From Granulosicoccus sp047634635 (GTDB taxonomy: Bacteria > Pseudomonadota > Gammaproteobacteria > Granulosicoccales > Granulosicoccaceae), in contig JBLIIE010000005.1 of the NCBI GenBank assembly GCA_047634635.1, positions 8,816 through 72,815 of the forward strand: a stretch of 64,000 bases of DNA. The letters are read 5' to 3'. Position numbers and translations under genes: made by a program. Numbering within the stretch: position 1 is the stretch's first letter; each line of letters begins with the position of its first letter. The notes under the pieces were generated by a model, which was given only the letters and a program-made list of their open reading frames with translations, ran no database searches and was not told where the DNA came from. Positions 17,002 to 26,607 of the stretch are shown piece after piece.

Positions 17002-17979
17002 ATGAAACTAAAATCACAAACACTGCTAAGCGCACTTGTACTAGGCCTGCTGGCGTCCACTGCACAGGCTGAGTATCCGGAACGCCCCATCAAGATGGTC
17101 ATTCCTTATGGTGCTGGCGGCGCTACCGATATTTCTGCCAGAACCATTGCAGCCCCTCTAGGTGACGCAGTTGGTAAGCCTTTAATTATGGCTAATGTCA
17201 CTGGTGCTGGCGGTGCAACGGGATCAGTGACGATTCGAAACGCAAAGCCAGATGGGTACTCCATGCTCTTCGCCCGTGTAGGATCACATTCAGTCAACCC
17301 GGCTATGAAAGAGAGTCTGCCGTACACCTTAGAAGAATTCAGATTTGTAACGGTCTATGAAATCAACCCTGTCGCCTGCGCGGTTGCTGCGTCCTCTGAC
17401 ATCAAAAGTATGGACGATCTAATTGCCAAGGCAAATGCCGGTGGTGTTAGTTACAGCTCGTCAGGCGTGGGCTCCTTGCTCCATATTGCAGCAGTCATGG
17501 TGCTGGATGAATTCGGTGTCGCAGATCCACTTAAGCAAGTAACTCACATACCTCAAAAAGGGGGCGGTGCTGCAGCAACAGCAGTATTGAACGGCACAGT
17601 GACCTTTTTATGTACAAACTCATCTGCCATCGCTAGCTATGTGGCCAACGAACAGCTACGTCCTCTGATGGTGACAACCCCAGAACCTGTTAAAGGTTTT
17701 GATGCACCCACTGCAATGGACCTTGGAAAGCCAGACTTGCAACAGCTCGTAGGTTGGACTGGAATCGCAGGCCCTGCAGGCTTATCAGATGAAGTTGCCA
17801 AAAAATGGGGAGACTGGATGAAAACTGGTACAGACAATCAGAAATTCCGTGATGCCATGGAAGCTCGGGGATCAGTTATCCAGTTAATGACGCCTGAAGA
17901 AGCAAACACTTTCATTCAGTCTCAATACACCATTTTTCGTGCCTTGGTTGACAAGCTAGGCATGCGTATCAAGGGCTAA
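17002..17979 (+). CDS. tctC: TctC-type tricarboxylate/dicarboxylate binding protein
   Basis: 325 residues from the ATG at 17002 (AGGGGA upstream); the ATG at 16942 would put 20 charged residues before the signal peptide. Signal peptide LLSALVLGLLASTAQA. It belongs to the TctC/Bug family of periplasmic binding proteins: YPERPIKMVIPYGAGGATD is the characteristic N-terminus. It delivers a carboxylate to the TctAB membrane pair encoded downstream. Confidence 0.93.
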   Translation: MKLKSQTLLSALVLGLLASTAQAEYPERPIKMVIPYGAGGATDISARTIAAPLGDAVGKPLIMANVTGAGGATGSVTIRNAKPDGYSMLFARVGSHSVNPAMKESLPYTLEEFRFVTVYEINPVACAVAASSDIKSMDDLIAKANAGGVSYSSSGVGSLLHIAAVMVLDEFGVADPLKQVTHIPQKGGGAAATAVLNGTVTFLCTNSSAIASYVANEQLRPLMVTTPEPVKGFDAPTAMDLGKPDLQQLVGWTGIAGPAGLSDEVAKKWGDWMKTGTDNQKFRDAMEARGSVIQLMTPEEANTFIQSQYTIFRALVDKLGMRIKG

Positions 17980-18025
17980 TTGTGTCGTTACCCTAATTAT
18001 TCAAAGATAGTTTTCGAAAGATGAC

Positions 18026-18057
18026 CCCGATGTGCAGCTTCTTACCTGCGCATTGGG
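18026..18057 (+). other. Intra-operon hairpin after tctC
   Basis: 12-bp stem with two G-U wobbles in the plus-strand RNA: arms 18026-18037 and 18046-18057, loop of eight bases. No U-tract follows. It sits between the binding-protein gene and the membrane genes, where such stems often protect the upstream mRNA and raise binding-protein level over the membrane parts. Confidence 0.6.
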
Positions 18058-18079
18058 ATTACTCGCTTAACAACCACCT

Positions 18080-18571
18080 ATGAACGCAAAAAAAATACAG
18101 TTTCGATTGGGTTTGGGTGCAGTGTTGTTCGCAGCCTTTCTAGTTTTCTATCTCGTACCTTTTTGGGTGACAGCACCCGACAATGTTCCGAGAATTGTGC
18201 TGTCGCCCATTTTTTGGCCCATAGTACTCGCCGGTGTGTTAGCGCTTGTAGGGCTCGGACTGTTATTTAGCTCTCGAACTATATCCAGTCCAGCAGCAGT
18301 GACAGAGGACAACCTCGTTCATCGACCAACAGCTACTGCTCGTGTGGTAACTCTAGCGGTACTCATGATCAGTGTCGTGTATGCCCTTCCATATTTGGGC
18401 CTTGTATTGACGACCATGCTCGTCATAGTGGCGCTTGGGCTTCTGGTTAAAACACAACATCCAAAGACCGTAATCATATGTGCTGTTCTAGTTCCATTAA
18501 TACTTTACGTTTTCTTTGCACACATAGCAGGCGTCGCTGTGCCTCAGGGTAACTTTCTAAGACTGCCATGA
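18080..18571 (+). CDS. tctB: TctB-type small membrane subunit
   Basis: 163 residues with four hydrophobic segments, the TctB layout: an N-terminal helix (LGAVLFAAFLVFYLVPFWV), one around residues 50-70 and two near the C-terminus. It overlaps tctA by four bases (ATGA), the usual coupling in these operons. It is required for the tripartite tricarboxylate transporter; its mechanism is not established. Confidence 0.88.
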   Translation: MNAKKIQFRLGLGAVLFAAFLVFYLVPFWVTAPDNVPRIVLSPIFWPIVLAGVLALVGLGLLFSSRTISSPAAVTEDNLVHRPTATARVVTLAVLMISVVYALPYLGLVLTTMLVIVALGLLVKTQHPKTVIICAVLVPLILYVFFAHIAGVAVPQGNFLRLP

Positions 18572-20070
18572 GCCTAATAGACAATCTTCTTGCTGGCCTA
18601 TCGTTGGTCGGTAATATCGAAAGCTTTCTAGCCCTGTTTATTGGAGTAGCTGTGGGTACAGTTGCAGGGGCCATACCGGGTTTTTCTGCCACCATGGCCG
18701 TGGCCTTGACATTGCCATTCACGTTTAGTTTGTCACCTACTACTGGAATATTGTTATTACTTGGGGTTTATAAAGGTGGCATCTTTGGTGGCTCCATACC
18801 GGCAATACTCATCAAGACCCCAGGTACTCCAGCCTCCTCGGCTACCGTACTTGACGGTTATCCACTTGCCGAGAAAGGTCAGGCCGGTAAAGCGTTGGGT
18901 ATGGCACTCTGGGCATCATGCACTGCAGATGCAATTTCCAATCTATCGCTGATCCTATTTGCCGGATGGCTTGCCTCCTTTGCTTTGAGCTTTGGTCCAC
19001 CAGAATTCTTTACGCTAATTTTGTTTTCTCTAACTATTATCGCTGGCGTGTCTGGTGACAGCTTGCTTCGCGGTGCTCTCTCGGCAATTCTGGGATTACT
19101 GCTAGCCACTGTTGGCCTAGATCTAATCTACGGCACCAATCGGTTTACCTTTGATAACCCGAACATGATGGGCGGCTTGAATTTTATCGCCGTGCTCATT
19201 GGTTTGTTTGCGATACCAGAAATCATCTCAATGGTATGGAATCCAAGAACACACAATGAAACTACCCGATCATTAGGAGATTCACGTGTCACGTTTGCTG
19301 AATACAAACAGAATTTCGTATCAATCGTCAGAGGTAGCTTTATCGGAGTCTTCCTTGGATCTATCCCGGGTATTGGTGCTGCACCATCTGCGTTTCTCTC
19401 CTATTCAGAAGCTCGACGTAACTCGCCTAACAAGGAAAACTTTGGCAAAGGTGAATTAGAAGGTGTTGCAGCAGCAGAGGCTGGAAACAACGGGGTGGCA
19501 GGTGCAACTCTTATCCCACTACTGGCGTTGGGAATTCCCGGTGACGTCATAACGGCTATTATTCTTGGTGCGTTCATGATTCACGGCTTGCAGCCAGGGC
19601 CGCTTATGTTCGTACTCAATGCCGACTTAATCTACGGCTTATTCATTGGCCTGATTGTCAGTTCGGTGTTTCTGTTTTTCATTGGTTCTGTGGCCATCCG
19701 TGGATTCAAGCATGTCGCAAGAATCCCGAGAAGTGTCCTGTTTCCGTGCGTCATGGTGCTCTGCACTTACGGGGTCTATGGCGTAAACAATAATTTGTTC
19801 GATGTTGGCGTGATGTATGCCATGGGTTGGTTCGGATTTATGTTTCTATGCTTCAAAATCCCAGCTGCACCCTTTCTTATAGCGTTCATTCTCGGACCAT
19901 TGCTTGAGGACAATTTCAGGCAAGCCATGTTGATGTCAAATAATTCACCAGCCATCCTGTTCCGAAGCCCGATTACCTGGGTGTTCTGGACCTTTACCGT
20001 GGTTGCCGTCGCAGCCATTGTCCGCGCTGGTTATCGAGCAAACCAGAAAACCGAAGATTTGGCGACGTAA
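18568..20070 (+). CDS. tctA: TctA-type large membrane subunit
   Basis: 500 residues with about twelve membrane helices. The conserved TctA signatures are present: GTVAGAIPGFSATMAVAL near residue 30, GSIPAILIKTPGTPAS near 75, and the second repeat GSIPGIGAAPSAFLSY near 265. This is the carboxylate:cation symport channel of the transporter. Confidence 0.95.
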   Translation: MSLIDNLLAGLSLVGNIESFLALFIGVAVGTVAGAIPGFSATMAVALTLPFTFSLSPTTGILLLLGVYKGGIFGGSIPAILIKTPGTPASSATVLDGYPLAEKGQAGKALGMALWASCTADAISNLSLILFAGWLASFALSFGPPEFFTLILFSLTIIAGVSGDSLLRGALSAILGLLLATVGLDLIYGTNRFTFDNPNMMGGLNFIAVLIGLFAIPEIISMVWNPRTHNETTRSLGDSRVTFAEYKQNFVSIVRGSFIGVFLGSIPGIGAAPSAFLSYSEARRNSPNKENFGKGELEGVAAAEAGNNGVAGATLIPLLALGIPGDVITAIILGAFMIHGLQPGPLMFVLNADLIYGLFIGLIVSSVFLFFIGSVAIRGFKHVARIPRSVLFPCVMVLCTYGVYGVNNNLFDVGVMYAMGWFGFMFLCFKIPAAPFLIAFILGPLLEDNFRQAMLMSNNSPAILFRSPITWVFWTFTVVAVAAIVRAGYRANQKTEDLAT

Positions 20071-20131
20071 CAGAAAGCATCACGTATTTATTTTACGAAT
20101 GATCTTTCTAAGCACAGCGGTTAACTAGTTC

Positions 20132-20848
20132 ATGAATAACGAAATTGAAGTTAGCGTATGGCGTGGTGACGAAAACGGTCACTACCAGACATTTACTGTG
20201 CCCACACAGAAAAGCCAGACTGTCCTGGATATCGTTGCGTGGATTCAGGAGCATCAGGATTATTCACTGTCGTATCGCTTTGCCTGTCGCGTTGGCATGT
20301 GCGGCTCATGCGCGATGACGGTGAATGGCATACCTCGCTGGACCTGCCGCACACACATCAATAAAGTGGTTACCAATAATCGCCTAGAGATAGCACCACT
20401 TCGCAATTTCCCGATCATCAAAGACTTAGCTACTGACATGGACGTCTTTTTTGACAAATGGATTGAAGCAGAAGGTCTACATCATCCGTCCAGCACTCGC
20501 AACGATCCCATCGAAAAAATTGATCCCAAATCCAAACCTCGTATGCAAGCCAATGCAGGCATTGAGTGTATCAACTGCGCTGTGTGCTATTCCGCTTGTG
20601 ACACGGTGTCGAATAATCCTGACTATCTAGGGCCTGCAGCACTGCAACGGGCATGGACAGTGTACAACGATGCGAAAGACTCAGACAAGCAACAGGTATT
20701 ACGTTCTGTGTCGGGTAGCGGGGGCTGTCACAACTGCCATACCCAGGGAAGCTGTTCCCTACACTGCCCAAATGATCTTAAACCGATGGATGCCATCGCC
20801 GGATTAAAACGCGAGAGCGTCAAATCTTTATTTAAGTCGGGAGGCTAA
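20132..20848 (+). CDS. Fumarate reductase/succinate dehydrogenase iron-sulfur subunit
   Basis: 238 residues carrying three iron-sulfur centres in the SdhB/FrdB order: a [2Fe-2S] site (CRVGMCGSC plus the later TC), then CINCAVCYSAC and CHNCHTQGSCSLHCP for the [4Fe-4S] and [3Fe-4S] centres. It passes electrons between the flavoprotein and membrane quinone. It is the first gene of an unusual order (B, membrane, membrane, A) coupled to fumarase genes. Confidence 0.9.
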   Translation: MNNEIEVSVWRGDENGHYQTFTVPTQKSQTVLDIVAWIQEHQDYSLSYRFACRVGMCGSCAMTVNGIPRWTCRTHINKVVTNNRLEIAPLRNFPIIKDLATDMDVFFDKWIEAEGLHHPSSTRNDPIEKIDPKSKPRMQANAGIECINCAVCYSACDTVSNNPDYLGPAALQRAWTVYNDAKDSDKQQVLRSVSGSGGCHNCHTQGSCSLHCPNDLKPMDAIAGLKRESVKSLFKSGG

Positions 20849-20851
20849 GCC

Positions 20852-21184
20852 ATGCTCGATATTCGACTCTATGTGCTTCAACGTCTCACAGCATTGGTTA
20901 TTGCACCACTCACACTGGTACACATTGGGGTAATGATTTATGCCATTCAGGGTGGACTTTCCGCCAGTGAAATTCTGGGGCGCACGCAAGACAGCATTTT
21001 CTGGTTTCTGTTTTATGGACTGTTTGTGATATCGGTGTCGATACATGCAGCGATTGGCATGAGAGTGATCATTGCGGAAACTTTTAAGGTTGGTGGTTTA
21101 TTGTTAAATGCAATTTCTTGGGGAATGCTCTTGCTCTCACTTTATATGGGTGCTCTTGCCGTGCTAGCAGTTACACAGTCATGA
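20852..21184 (+). CDS. Membrane anchor subunit 1 of the fumarate reductase-like complex
   Basis: 110 residues with three membrane helices. His residues in LTLVHIGVMI and VSIHAAIGMR are positioned as heme b or quinone-site ligands. It follows the iron-sulfur gene by three bases with a GGGAGG site, and its stop overlaps the next start (ATGA). It is recognised by context and topology rather than by strong sequence identity. Confidence 0.78.
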   Translation: MLDIRLYVLQRLTALVIAPLTLVHIGVMIYAIQGGLSASEILGRTQDSIFWFLFYGLFVISVSIHAAIGMRVIIAETFKVGGLLLNAISWGMLLLSLYMGALAVLAVTQS

Positions 21185-21528
21185 TCAAAGCCCATCAAAA
21201 ACACACGCTTTGGTTTGCATTTGCAATGCACCGTTTATCCGGAGTTGGTTTGGCGTTATTTCTGCCTGCTCACTTTTACTTACTATCACTCGCTCTCAAG
21301 CAACCTGAGCGTATGGATACCTACCTCAGCTGGACTGAGAACCCGTTAGTAAAGATCGCCGAGTTCGGGCTGGTTTTCCTCTTAGCCCTGCATTTGTTTG
21401 GTGGACTACGACTTATGGCATTTGAATCTCTTTCCTGGACAAGCTCGCAAAAGACTATCGCAGCTTGCACTGTAGCCGCGGCTTTTGCTGTATCCACCAT
21501 TTTTCTCTTAAGCGCTATTTCATCATGA
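21181..21528 (+). CDS. Membrane anchor subunit 2 (SdhC-like)
   Basis: 115 residues from the ATG at 21181, which overlaps the preceding stop by four bases. Three membrane helices; the segment HRLSGVGLALFLPAHF resembles the SdhC quinone/heme motif and ALHLFGGLRLM carries a further His. It overlaps the flavoprotein gene by four bases, so all subunits are translationally coupled. Confidence 0.8.
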   Translation: MIKAHQKHTLWFAFAMHRLSGVGLALFLPAHFYLLSLALKQPERMDTYLSWTENPLVKIAEFGLVFLLALHLFGGLRLMAFESLSWTSSQKTIAACTVAAAFAVSTIFLLSAISS

Positions 21529-23288
21529 GCAGTACAGTATCCATTGAACGGATAGACACCGACATATTGATTATCGGTTCAGGTGGCGCTGGTATGTTCG
21601 CAGCTCTACACGCATCTCAAAACGCACCAGCGGGCACTCGGATCACAGTGGCTGTTAAAGGCTTGCTGGGTAAGTGTGGTTGCACACGGATGGTACAAGG
21701 TGGTTACAACGTATCTCTTGGACCTGGCGATACTGTTGAACGTCACTTCATGGACACAATAGTGGGCGGCAAGTGGCTACCCAATCAGGACATGGCATGG
21801 AAACTTTGTGAACAGGCTGTCGTACGGGTTCGGGAACTAGAAAATGAAATAGGCTGTTTTTTTGATCGTAATACCGACGGATCACTTCACCACAAAGCTT
21901 TTGCCGGACAAACCGCTGACAGAACCGTTCACAAAGGGGATTTGACGGGTATTGAAATCATCAATCGCTTAATGGAACAGGTACTAAGCCGGCCTATCCA
22001 CAAACTCCAAGAACATCGAGCAATTGGTCTTATTCCTACCAAGGACGGCTCAGCCCTAGCCGGTGTGCTGTTCATTAATATCCGCAGCGGAAAACTGCGT
22101 TTTGTTCGCGCGAAGACCGTCATGATGGGCACCGGTGGTGGACCTACCATGTACAAATACAACACACCTTCCGGTGACAAGAGCATGGACGGACTCGCAA
22201 TGGCACTGCGTGCTGGACTACCCTTACGGGACATGGAGATGGTCCAGTTTCACCCCACTGGTTTGTTGGCAGGCGAACACACCAAAATGACAGGTACAGT
22301 GCTGGAGGAAGGCTTACGTGGTGCGGGTGGACAACTACTCAACGGCGCGAATCAACGCTTCATGTTCGATTACGATGAAAAAGGTGAACGCGCAACACGC
22401 GATGTAGTGAGCCGTGGCATCTATGCTGAAATGCGTAAAAGCAACCAGATGGATAACGCTGGCGTGTTCATATCCATGGCACATCTGGGTCCGGATATGG
22501 TTCGCAGAAAATTCAGTGGAATGGTTAAGCGCTGTGCAGACAGTGGCTTCGATCTGGCGGGTGGTTTGGTCGAAGTAGTGCCCACTGCACACTACTTCAT
22601 GGGTGGCGTCGTCGTTGATGCCGATACTCGCTCGGAGATGGAAGGCTTGTACGTTGCCGGTGAGGACGCGGGCGGTGCACATGGCTCCAACCGCTTGGGT
22701 GGCAATGGCGTGGCTAACTCTACCGTCTATGGAGGCGTTGCCGGGGACGTGATGGCTACCGACATACGATCAATGGGCGCATTGAGAGATCCTGATGAAT
22801 CTGTGTTAACAGCTGAAGTGGAGCGTGCACTCGCCCCACTGTCAAAAAAACCAGGAAGCGTTAAAGCGTTGCGACAAGCCTTGCAGGAAGCCATGTGGGA
22901 CGACGTAGGTGTCATGCGTAACCAATATGGATTGTCCAAAGGACTCGAACGTGTCGCTGCCATTAAGCAAGAGCTACTAGCCACCGGTGTTGAGAGCGGA
23001 AATCTTGCGTTCAACCTAACGTGGCATGACTGGCTGAATTTATCGAGTCTGTGTGATGTGTCAGAAGTTATTGCAAAAGCTGCCTTGGCTCGTAAGAATT
23101 CACGCGGTGCTCACTACCGTGAAGACTTTCCCGATTCAGGGTCGTTGTTTGACTCTTATTTCACCATTGCAAGGCAATTTAACGATGGGATCCAGGTCAC
23201 CAGAGAAGCTGTGGAATTTAACATCGTAAAACCTGGCGAAACCATACTGCCATCCCACGAACCAGAAACGTTAGTCGAGGCAAGCTAA
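21525..23288 (+). CDS. Fumarate reductase/succinate dehydrogenase-like flavoprotein
   Basis: 587 residues from the ATG at 21525. The FAD dinucleotide motif GSGGAG is at 18-23. The active-site segments FHPTGL, EEGLRGAGGQLLN and AHYFMGG carry the catalytic His and Arg expected for succinate/fumarate chemistry. The position of the covalent FAD His of SdhA/FrdA (five residues before QGG) is Cys53 here, so FAD is probably not His-linked. The stop overlaps the fumarase start by one base. The substrate may be succinate/fumarate or a related dicarboxylate. Confidence 0.88.
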   Translation: MSSTVSIERIDTDILIIGSGGAGMFAALHASQNAPAGTRITVAVKGLLGKCGCTRMVQGGYNVSLGPGDTVERHFMDTIVGGKWLPNQDMAWKLCEQAVVRVRELENEIGCFFDRNTDGSLHHKAFAGQTADRTVHKGDLTGIEIINRLMEQVLSRPIHKLQEHRAIGLIPTKDGSALAGVLFINIRSGKLRFVRAKTVMMGTGGGPTMYKYNTPSGDKSMDGLAMALRAGLPLRDMEMVQFHPTGLLAGEHTKMTGTVLEEGLRGAGGQLLNGANQRFMFDYDEKGERATRDVVSRGIYAEMRKSNQMDNAGVFISMAHLGPDMVRRKFSGMVKRCADSGFDLAGGLVEVVPTAHYFMGGVVVDADTRSEMEGLYVAGEDAGGAHGSNRLGGNGVANSTVYGGVAGDVMATDIRSMGALRDPDESVLTAEVERALAPLSKKPGSVKALRQALQEAMWDDVGVMRNQYGLSKGLERVAAIKQELLATGVESGNLAFNLTWHDWLNLSSLCDVSEVIAKAALARKNSRGAHYREDFPDSGSLFDSYFTIARQFNDGIQVTREAVEFNIVKPGETILPSHEPETLVEAS

Positions 23289-24241
23289 TGATCTCAATCG
23301 ACCTGATTCAACGAACTGCAGAGTTTCTGATGGACAAAGCGGCAATCGAGATCCCTGAAGACTACCTTCAGGGGCTAACAGAGGCCGCTGAGGACGAAAG
23401 CGGTGAACTGTCCAGCTTTGTACTGCAAACCATGCTGCAGAACTACCAGGCAGCCAAGGAGGACCGCCGTGCCATGTGCGGCGATACAGGTACGCCACGC
23501 TGGTATGTCAAAATGGGAAATGAAACGCAGATAGAAGGTGGCCCTGTTGCGTTAGAAGCCGCACTTCGTCGCGCCACAGCAATCGCCACCAACGGTGTTC
23601 CTCTTCGCCCCAATCGTGTCCACCCCTTGTGGAGAACTGATCACAATAATAACGTGGGTATCGGTGCTCCGGAAATCGAATACGGATATGAACCCGGTGG
23701 TGAATGGATTGATTTAATCACCGTCCATAAAGGTGGCTTGTTTGGAACCGACTACAGGATGCTTTTTCCATCCGATGGTATACAAGGCATCAAGCGCTTC
23801 TTCCTGGATTCATTGATAGCTTTCGGTAAACGTGGGCTTTCCTGTCAACCGGCCATTATCGGAATTGGACTGGGTGGCTGCAAAGACACGTGCATGGTGC
23901 TGGGTAAACGCGCAGCGTGTTTGCGTGTTGTGGGTGATCGCAATATCGACCCACGCATTTCAATGCTCGAATTGGAGCTGACATCGGCTGGAAATTCAAT
24001 TGGCATGGGGGCGATGGGTTTCGCTGGAAAGTCCATGGTAATCGACACGCATATCGAAGTGGGTTATTGCCATACCGGTGGCATGCAAATGTCTGTTCAT
24101 GCTTTTTGTCTATCGTCGCGCCGTGCTGTCGCGCGAGTCTTCCCCGATGGCCGTGTAGAACATCGCACAGATCCCGATTGGTTTACTGAGTACCAACGAC
24201 GAGATTCTGTTGAATGGGAAACAGTGGAGACTGTATCGTGA
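23288..24241 (+). CDS. Class I fumarase/L-tartrate dehydratase alpha subunit
   Basis: 317 residues. Iron-sulfur hydro-lyase large subunit with cysteine segments MCGDTGTP, GGCKDTCMV and YCHTGGMQ that bind the [4Fe-4S] cluster. It belongs to the two-subunit class I fumarase/TtdAB family; fumarate and tartrate enzymes cannot be separated by eye. Coupling to a fumarate reductase-like complex favours fumarate to malate. Confidence 0.9.
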   Translation: MISIDLIQRTAEFLMDKAAIEIPEDYLQGLTEAAEDESGELSSFVLQTMLQNYQAAKEDRRAMCGDTGTPRWYVKMGNETQIEGGPVALEAALRRATAIATNGVPLRPNRVHPLWRTDHNNNVGIGAPEIEYGYEPGGEWIDLITVHKGGLFGTDYRMLFPSDGIQGIKRFFLDSLIAFGKRGLSCQPAIIGIGLGGCKDTCMVLGKRAACLRVVGDRNIDPRISMLELELTSAGNSIGMGAMGFAGKSMVIDTHIEVGYCHTGGMQMSVHAFCLSSRRAVARVFPDGRVEHRTDPDWFTEYQRRDSVEWETVETVS

Positions 24242-24906
24242 GCTTACGTAAAGTTCGGCTATCAACCAATCCCACACAGGAAGCACTAGATGATTTGCAA
24301 CTCGGCGACATCGTCTTTTTGGATGGCTTGATGTATACAGCACGGGAAGGTGTCTATATGCGTGCACTGGAAACCAAAGCCAACATACCCATGGATCTGC
24401 CGGCTCAAAGTGCAACCAATTTTCATTGTTCACCCGCCGCGCGCATCAATCCTGATGGTACGTTTGAAATGGGAGCCGTCACCGCAACCGCGTCGTTTAG
24501 ATTCGCTAAATGGTTGCCAGAATGGTTTGAAAAATCTGGGGCAAAGCTCATCATTGGTAAAGGCGGGATGAGTAGCAAGGATTACAAAGACTACTTCGTA
24601 CCCAATGGTGCAATCTACTTAAGCACAGTAGGCTACGGCACAGGGGCGCTACTAGGACGCGGTATTGAAAATGTCGAGGCAGTTCATTGGGAACAGGAAC
24701 TCGGCCTGGCTCAAGCTATGTGGGTCATACGCTGCAACAATATGGGTCCATTCATGGTGGCCTCGGATAAAGACGGCAATTGCCTGTTTGAACGGGAAAA
24801 CGAAAAAATCTCGAAGAATCTTGCGAAGATCTACGAGGGGACTCGCCCTGCAACACTTAAGCGTTTTGGGGAAACCGATGATAAATCTGATGAGTTGATT
24901 GGATAA
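24238..24906 (+). CDS. Class I fumarase/L-tartrate dehydratase beta subunit
   Basis: 222 residues from a GTG at 24238 overlapping the alpha stop (GTGA). The family segments GDIVFLDGLMYTAREG, KGGMSSKDY and the GTGALL region are present. It forms the swivel domain that completes the active site. Last gene of the dicarboxylate operon. Confidence 0.9.
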   Translation: MSLRKVRLSTNPTQEALDDLQLGDIVFLDGLMYTAREGVYMRALETKANIPMDLPAQSATNFHCSPAARINPDGTFEMGAVTATASFRFAKWLPEWFEKSGAKLIIGKGGMSSKDYKDYFVPNGAIYLSTVGYGTGALLGRGIENVEAVHWEQELGLAQAMWVIRCNNMGPFMVASDKDGNCLFERENEKISKNLAKIYEGTRPATLKRFGETDDKSDELIG

Positions 24907-25641
24907 AACCCACAGCCAACATTTATTGAGTAAAGGTTAGTAAAGAGAACCCGCGCGCAACTGGTTTATCAGCAGTACCGCAGTACAGCGACTAAAGTGG
25001 CGCAATGGCCTGCTACACCGATCCTGCTAGTTACTGTAAATGGTTTCTATGAAAAAGAATCGAATATTCTTAAGTTACCAGTGTGATGATAGTCGTGGCT
25101 ACGTGAGCCAACTGGAAGACGAATCGGCAGCATCAATTTTATTTACGAGCACCAATTCCACAACATTGCCGATAGACAGGCCCGTTGGCGCGGTGATTTT
25201 CAGCGACTGGTGAGTCTGCTCGAATCGGTGCCGGGCATGAGAGCGCCCCGCAACACTAGTCCGGTATCCACCCAAACATCTGACACAAGTGGTCAATCAG
25301 AATTCAACTGGATGGCTGCAGCGGGTGGTCTGTTTATTACTGCCGCAGTATGGCTTGGGATAAACATTGGAGTCGATGCGCGCAGTACCAATTCGGATCC
25401 GCAGGTACAACTGGAGCAGACCACTGTCGCACAAGACAACGTCCCCTCACCTCCCACAGAAAATATCAACGCAAGTTCACAACAACGTCCAGAAATTGTT
25501 CAGCGCACACTTCCGCTTGTAGCGTTTCCGGATATCAGTCAGGACTGGCAGGGACAGGGCCATGGGCTGGATTGTTACTGATGGCCAACAGCAATACGAC
25601 ACCCTGACTCGAATCGAATAACGCTACGCAGGAAGACGCCC
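24907..25641. other. 735 bp without a confident gene; remnant membrane-anchored ORF
   Basis: The only notable frame is on the plus strand, open from 25093 to 25581, with an ATG at 25237 and possible GTG starts earlier. It encodes a helical stretch (ARWRGDFQRLVSLLESV), one membrane helix (MAAAGGLFITAAVWLGINIG) and a low-complexity tail. The layout resembles an anti-sigma or similar single-span protein but I cannot match it to a family. No start has a good SD, so this may be a relic. Confidence 0.3.
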
Positions 25642-26607
25642 TCAGCTGCCCTCAAGTTGACGAGAGTGAAAGACAAAACCTAGAAAATTCAGTAGCACTT
25701 GAGCTGCAAGGATTGCCGTGCTTCCCGAGTGGTCGTAGTCTGGGGCAACCTCGACCAGATCGATGCCAACGACCTCATGGGTCTGGGCCAGTACCTGTAA
25801 CATCTCAAGAACCTCATAATAAATGAAGCCTCCGTGACTGGGTGTACCAGTACCTGGCGCTATAGATGGGCAGAACGCATCTATGTCCAGTGTTACGTAG
25901 ACCCTCGCCTTGGCAGGTATTCGGGCGATCACGCCCTCAGCACCTAGGGCTCGCATCTGCCGCACTGACAGAATATCTGACCCCATTCTACGCGCATCTT
26001 CATAACCCTCCTTGGCCGTCGACGATACGTTGCGAATTCCAACCTGAGTAAGGCCCGTCACATAGGTTTTTTCCGCCGCTCGTCGCATTGGGTTTCCATG
26101 ACCGTAGCGAACGCCGTGGCGCTCATCGACGAAATCAAGATGTGCATCGATCTGAAGCACATGGATATCACCCCGACCTTCAAACGCATTGATGCACGAA
26201 ATGTTGACCGAATGATCGCCACCGATAACCACTGGAAAAGCGCCGGCATCAAGAATGGCGTTGACACCGGTTTCGATATTGGCATGACTTGCCAGCGTAT
26301 CAGTATGAATAATATCGGCATCACCCAAGTCAACGATGCGAACATCACCAGCAAGATAGGTGCAGTCATCCTCGTGATCATAGGCACCACCGTGACCAAA
26401 ACTAAAGAGTGTTGAAGCTTCGCGAACCGCGCGAGGACCGAACCGGGCGCCGGCCCGATATTGAGTACCTAAGTCGAATGGCGCACCTAACACAGCCACA
26501 TCGGCGTCAATGTTGGACCAGTCCGACACATAAGGTCGCTTACCGAAGGTGGCAATACCGACGAACGGCAGGTTCAGGCGGCCACTTTCGTAGCTGTGAT
26601 TGTTCAT
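25642..26607 (-). CDS. Agmatinase/guanidino-acid ureohydrolase family protein
   Basis: 321 residues from the ATG at 26607 (AGGGAA upstream). The binuclear manganese site of the arginase superfamily is complete: GGDHS, DAHLDF and DIDAFCPSIAPGTGTP. It hydrolyses a guanidino compound to urea and an amine; guanidinobutyrase and guanidinopropionase share the APGTGTP form, so the substrate is open. It stands alone. Confidence 0.9.
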   Translation of the reverse strand: MNNHSYESGRLNLPFVGIATFGKRPYVSDWSNIDADVAVLGAPFDLGTQYRAGARFGPRAVREASTLFSFGHGGAYDHEDDCTYLAGDVRIVDLGDADIIHTDTLASHANIETGVNAILDAGAFPVVIGGDHSVNISCINAFEGRGDIHVLQIDAHLDFVDERHGVRYGHGNPMRRAAEKTYVTGLTQVGIRNVSSTAKEGYEDARRMGSDILSVRQMRALGAEGVIARIPAKARVYVTLDIDAFCPSIAPGTGTPSHGGFIYYEVLEMLQVLAQTHEVVGIDLVEVAPDYDHSGSTAILAAQVLLNFLGFVFHSRQLEGS

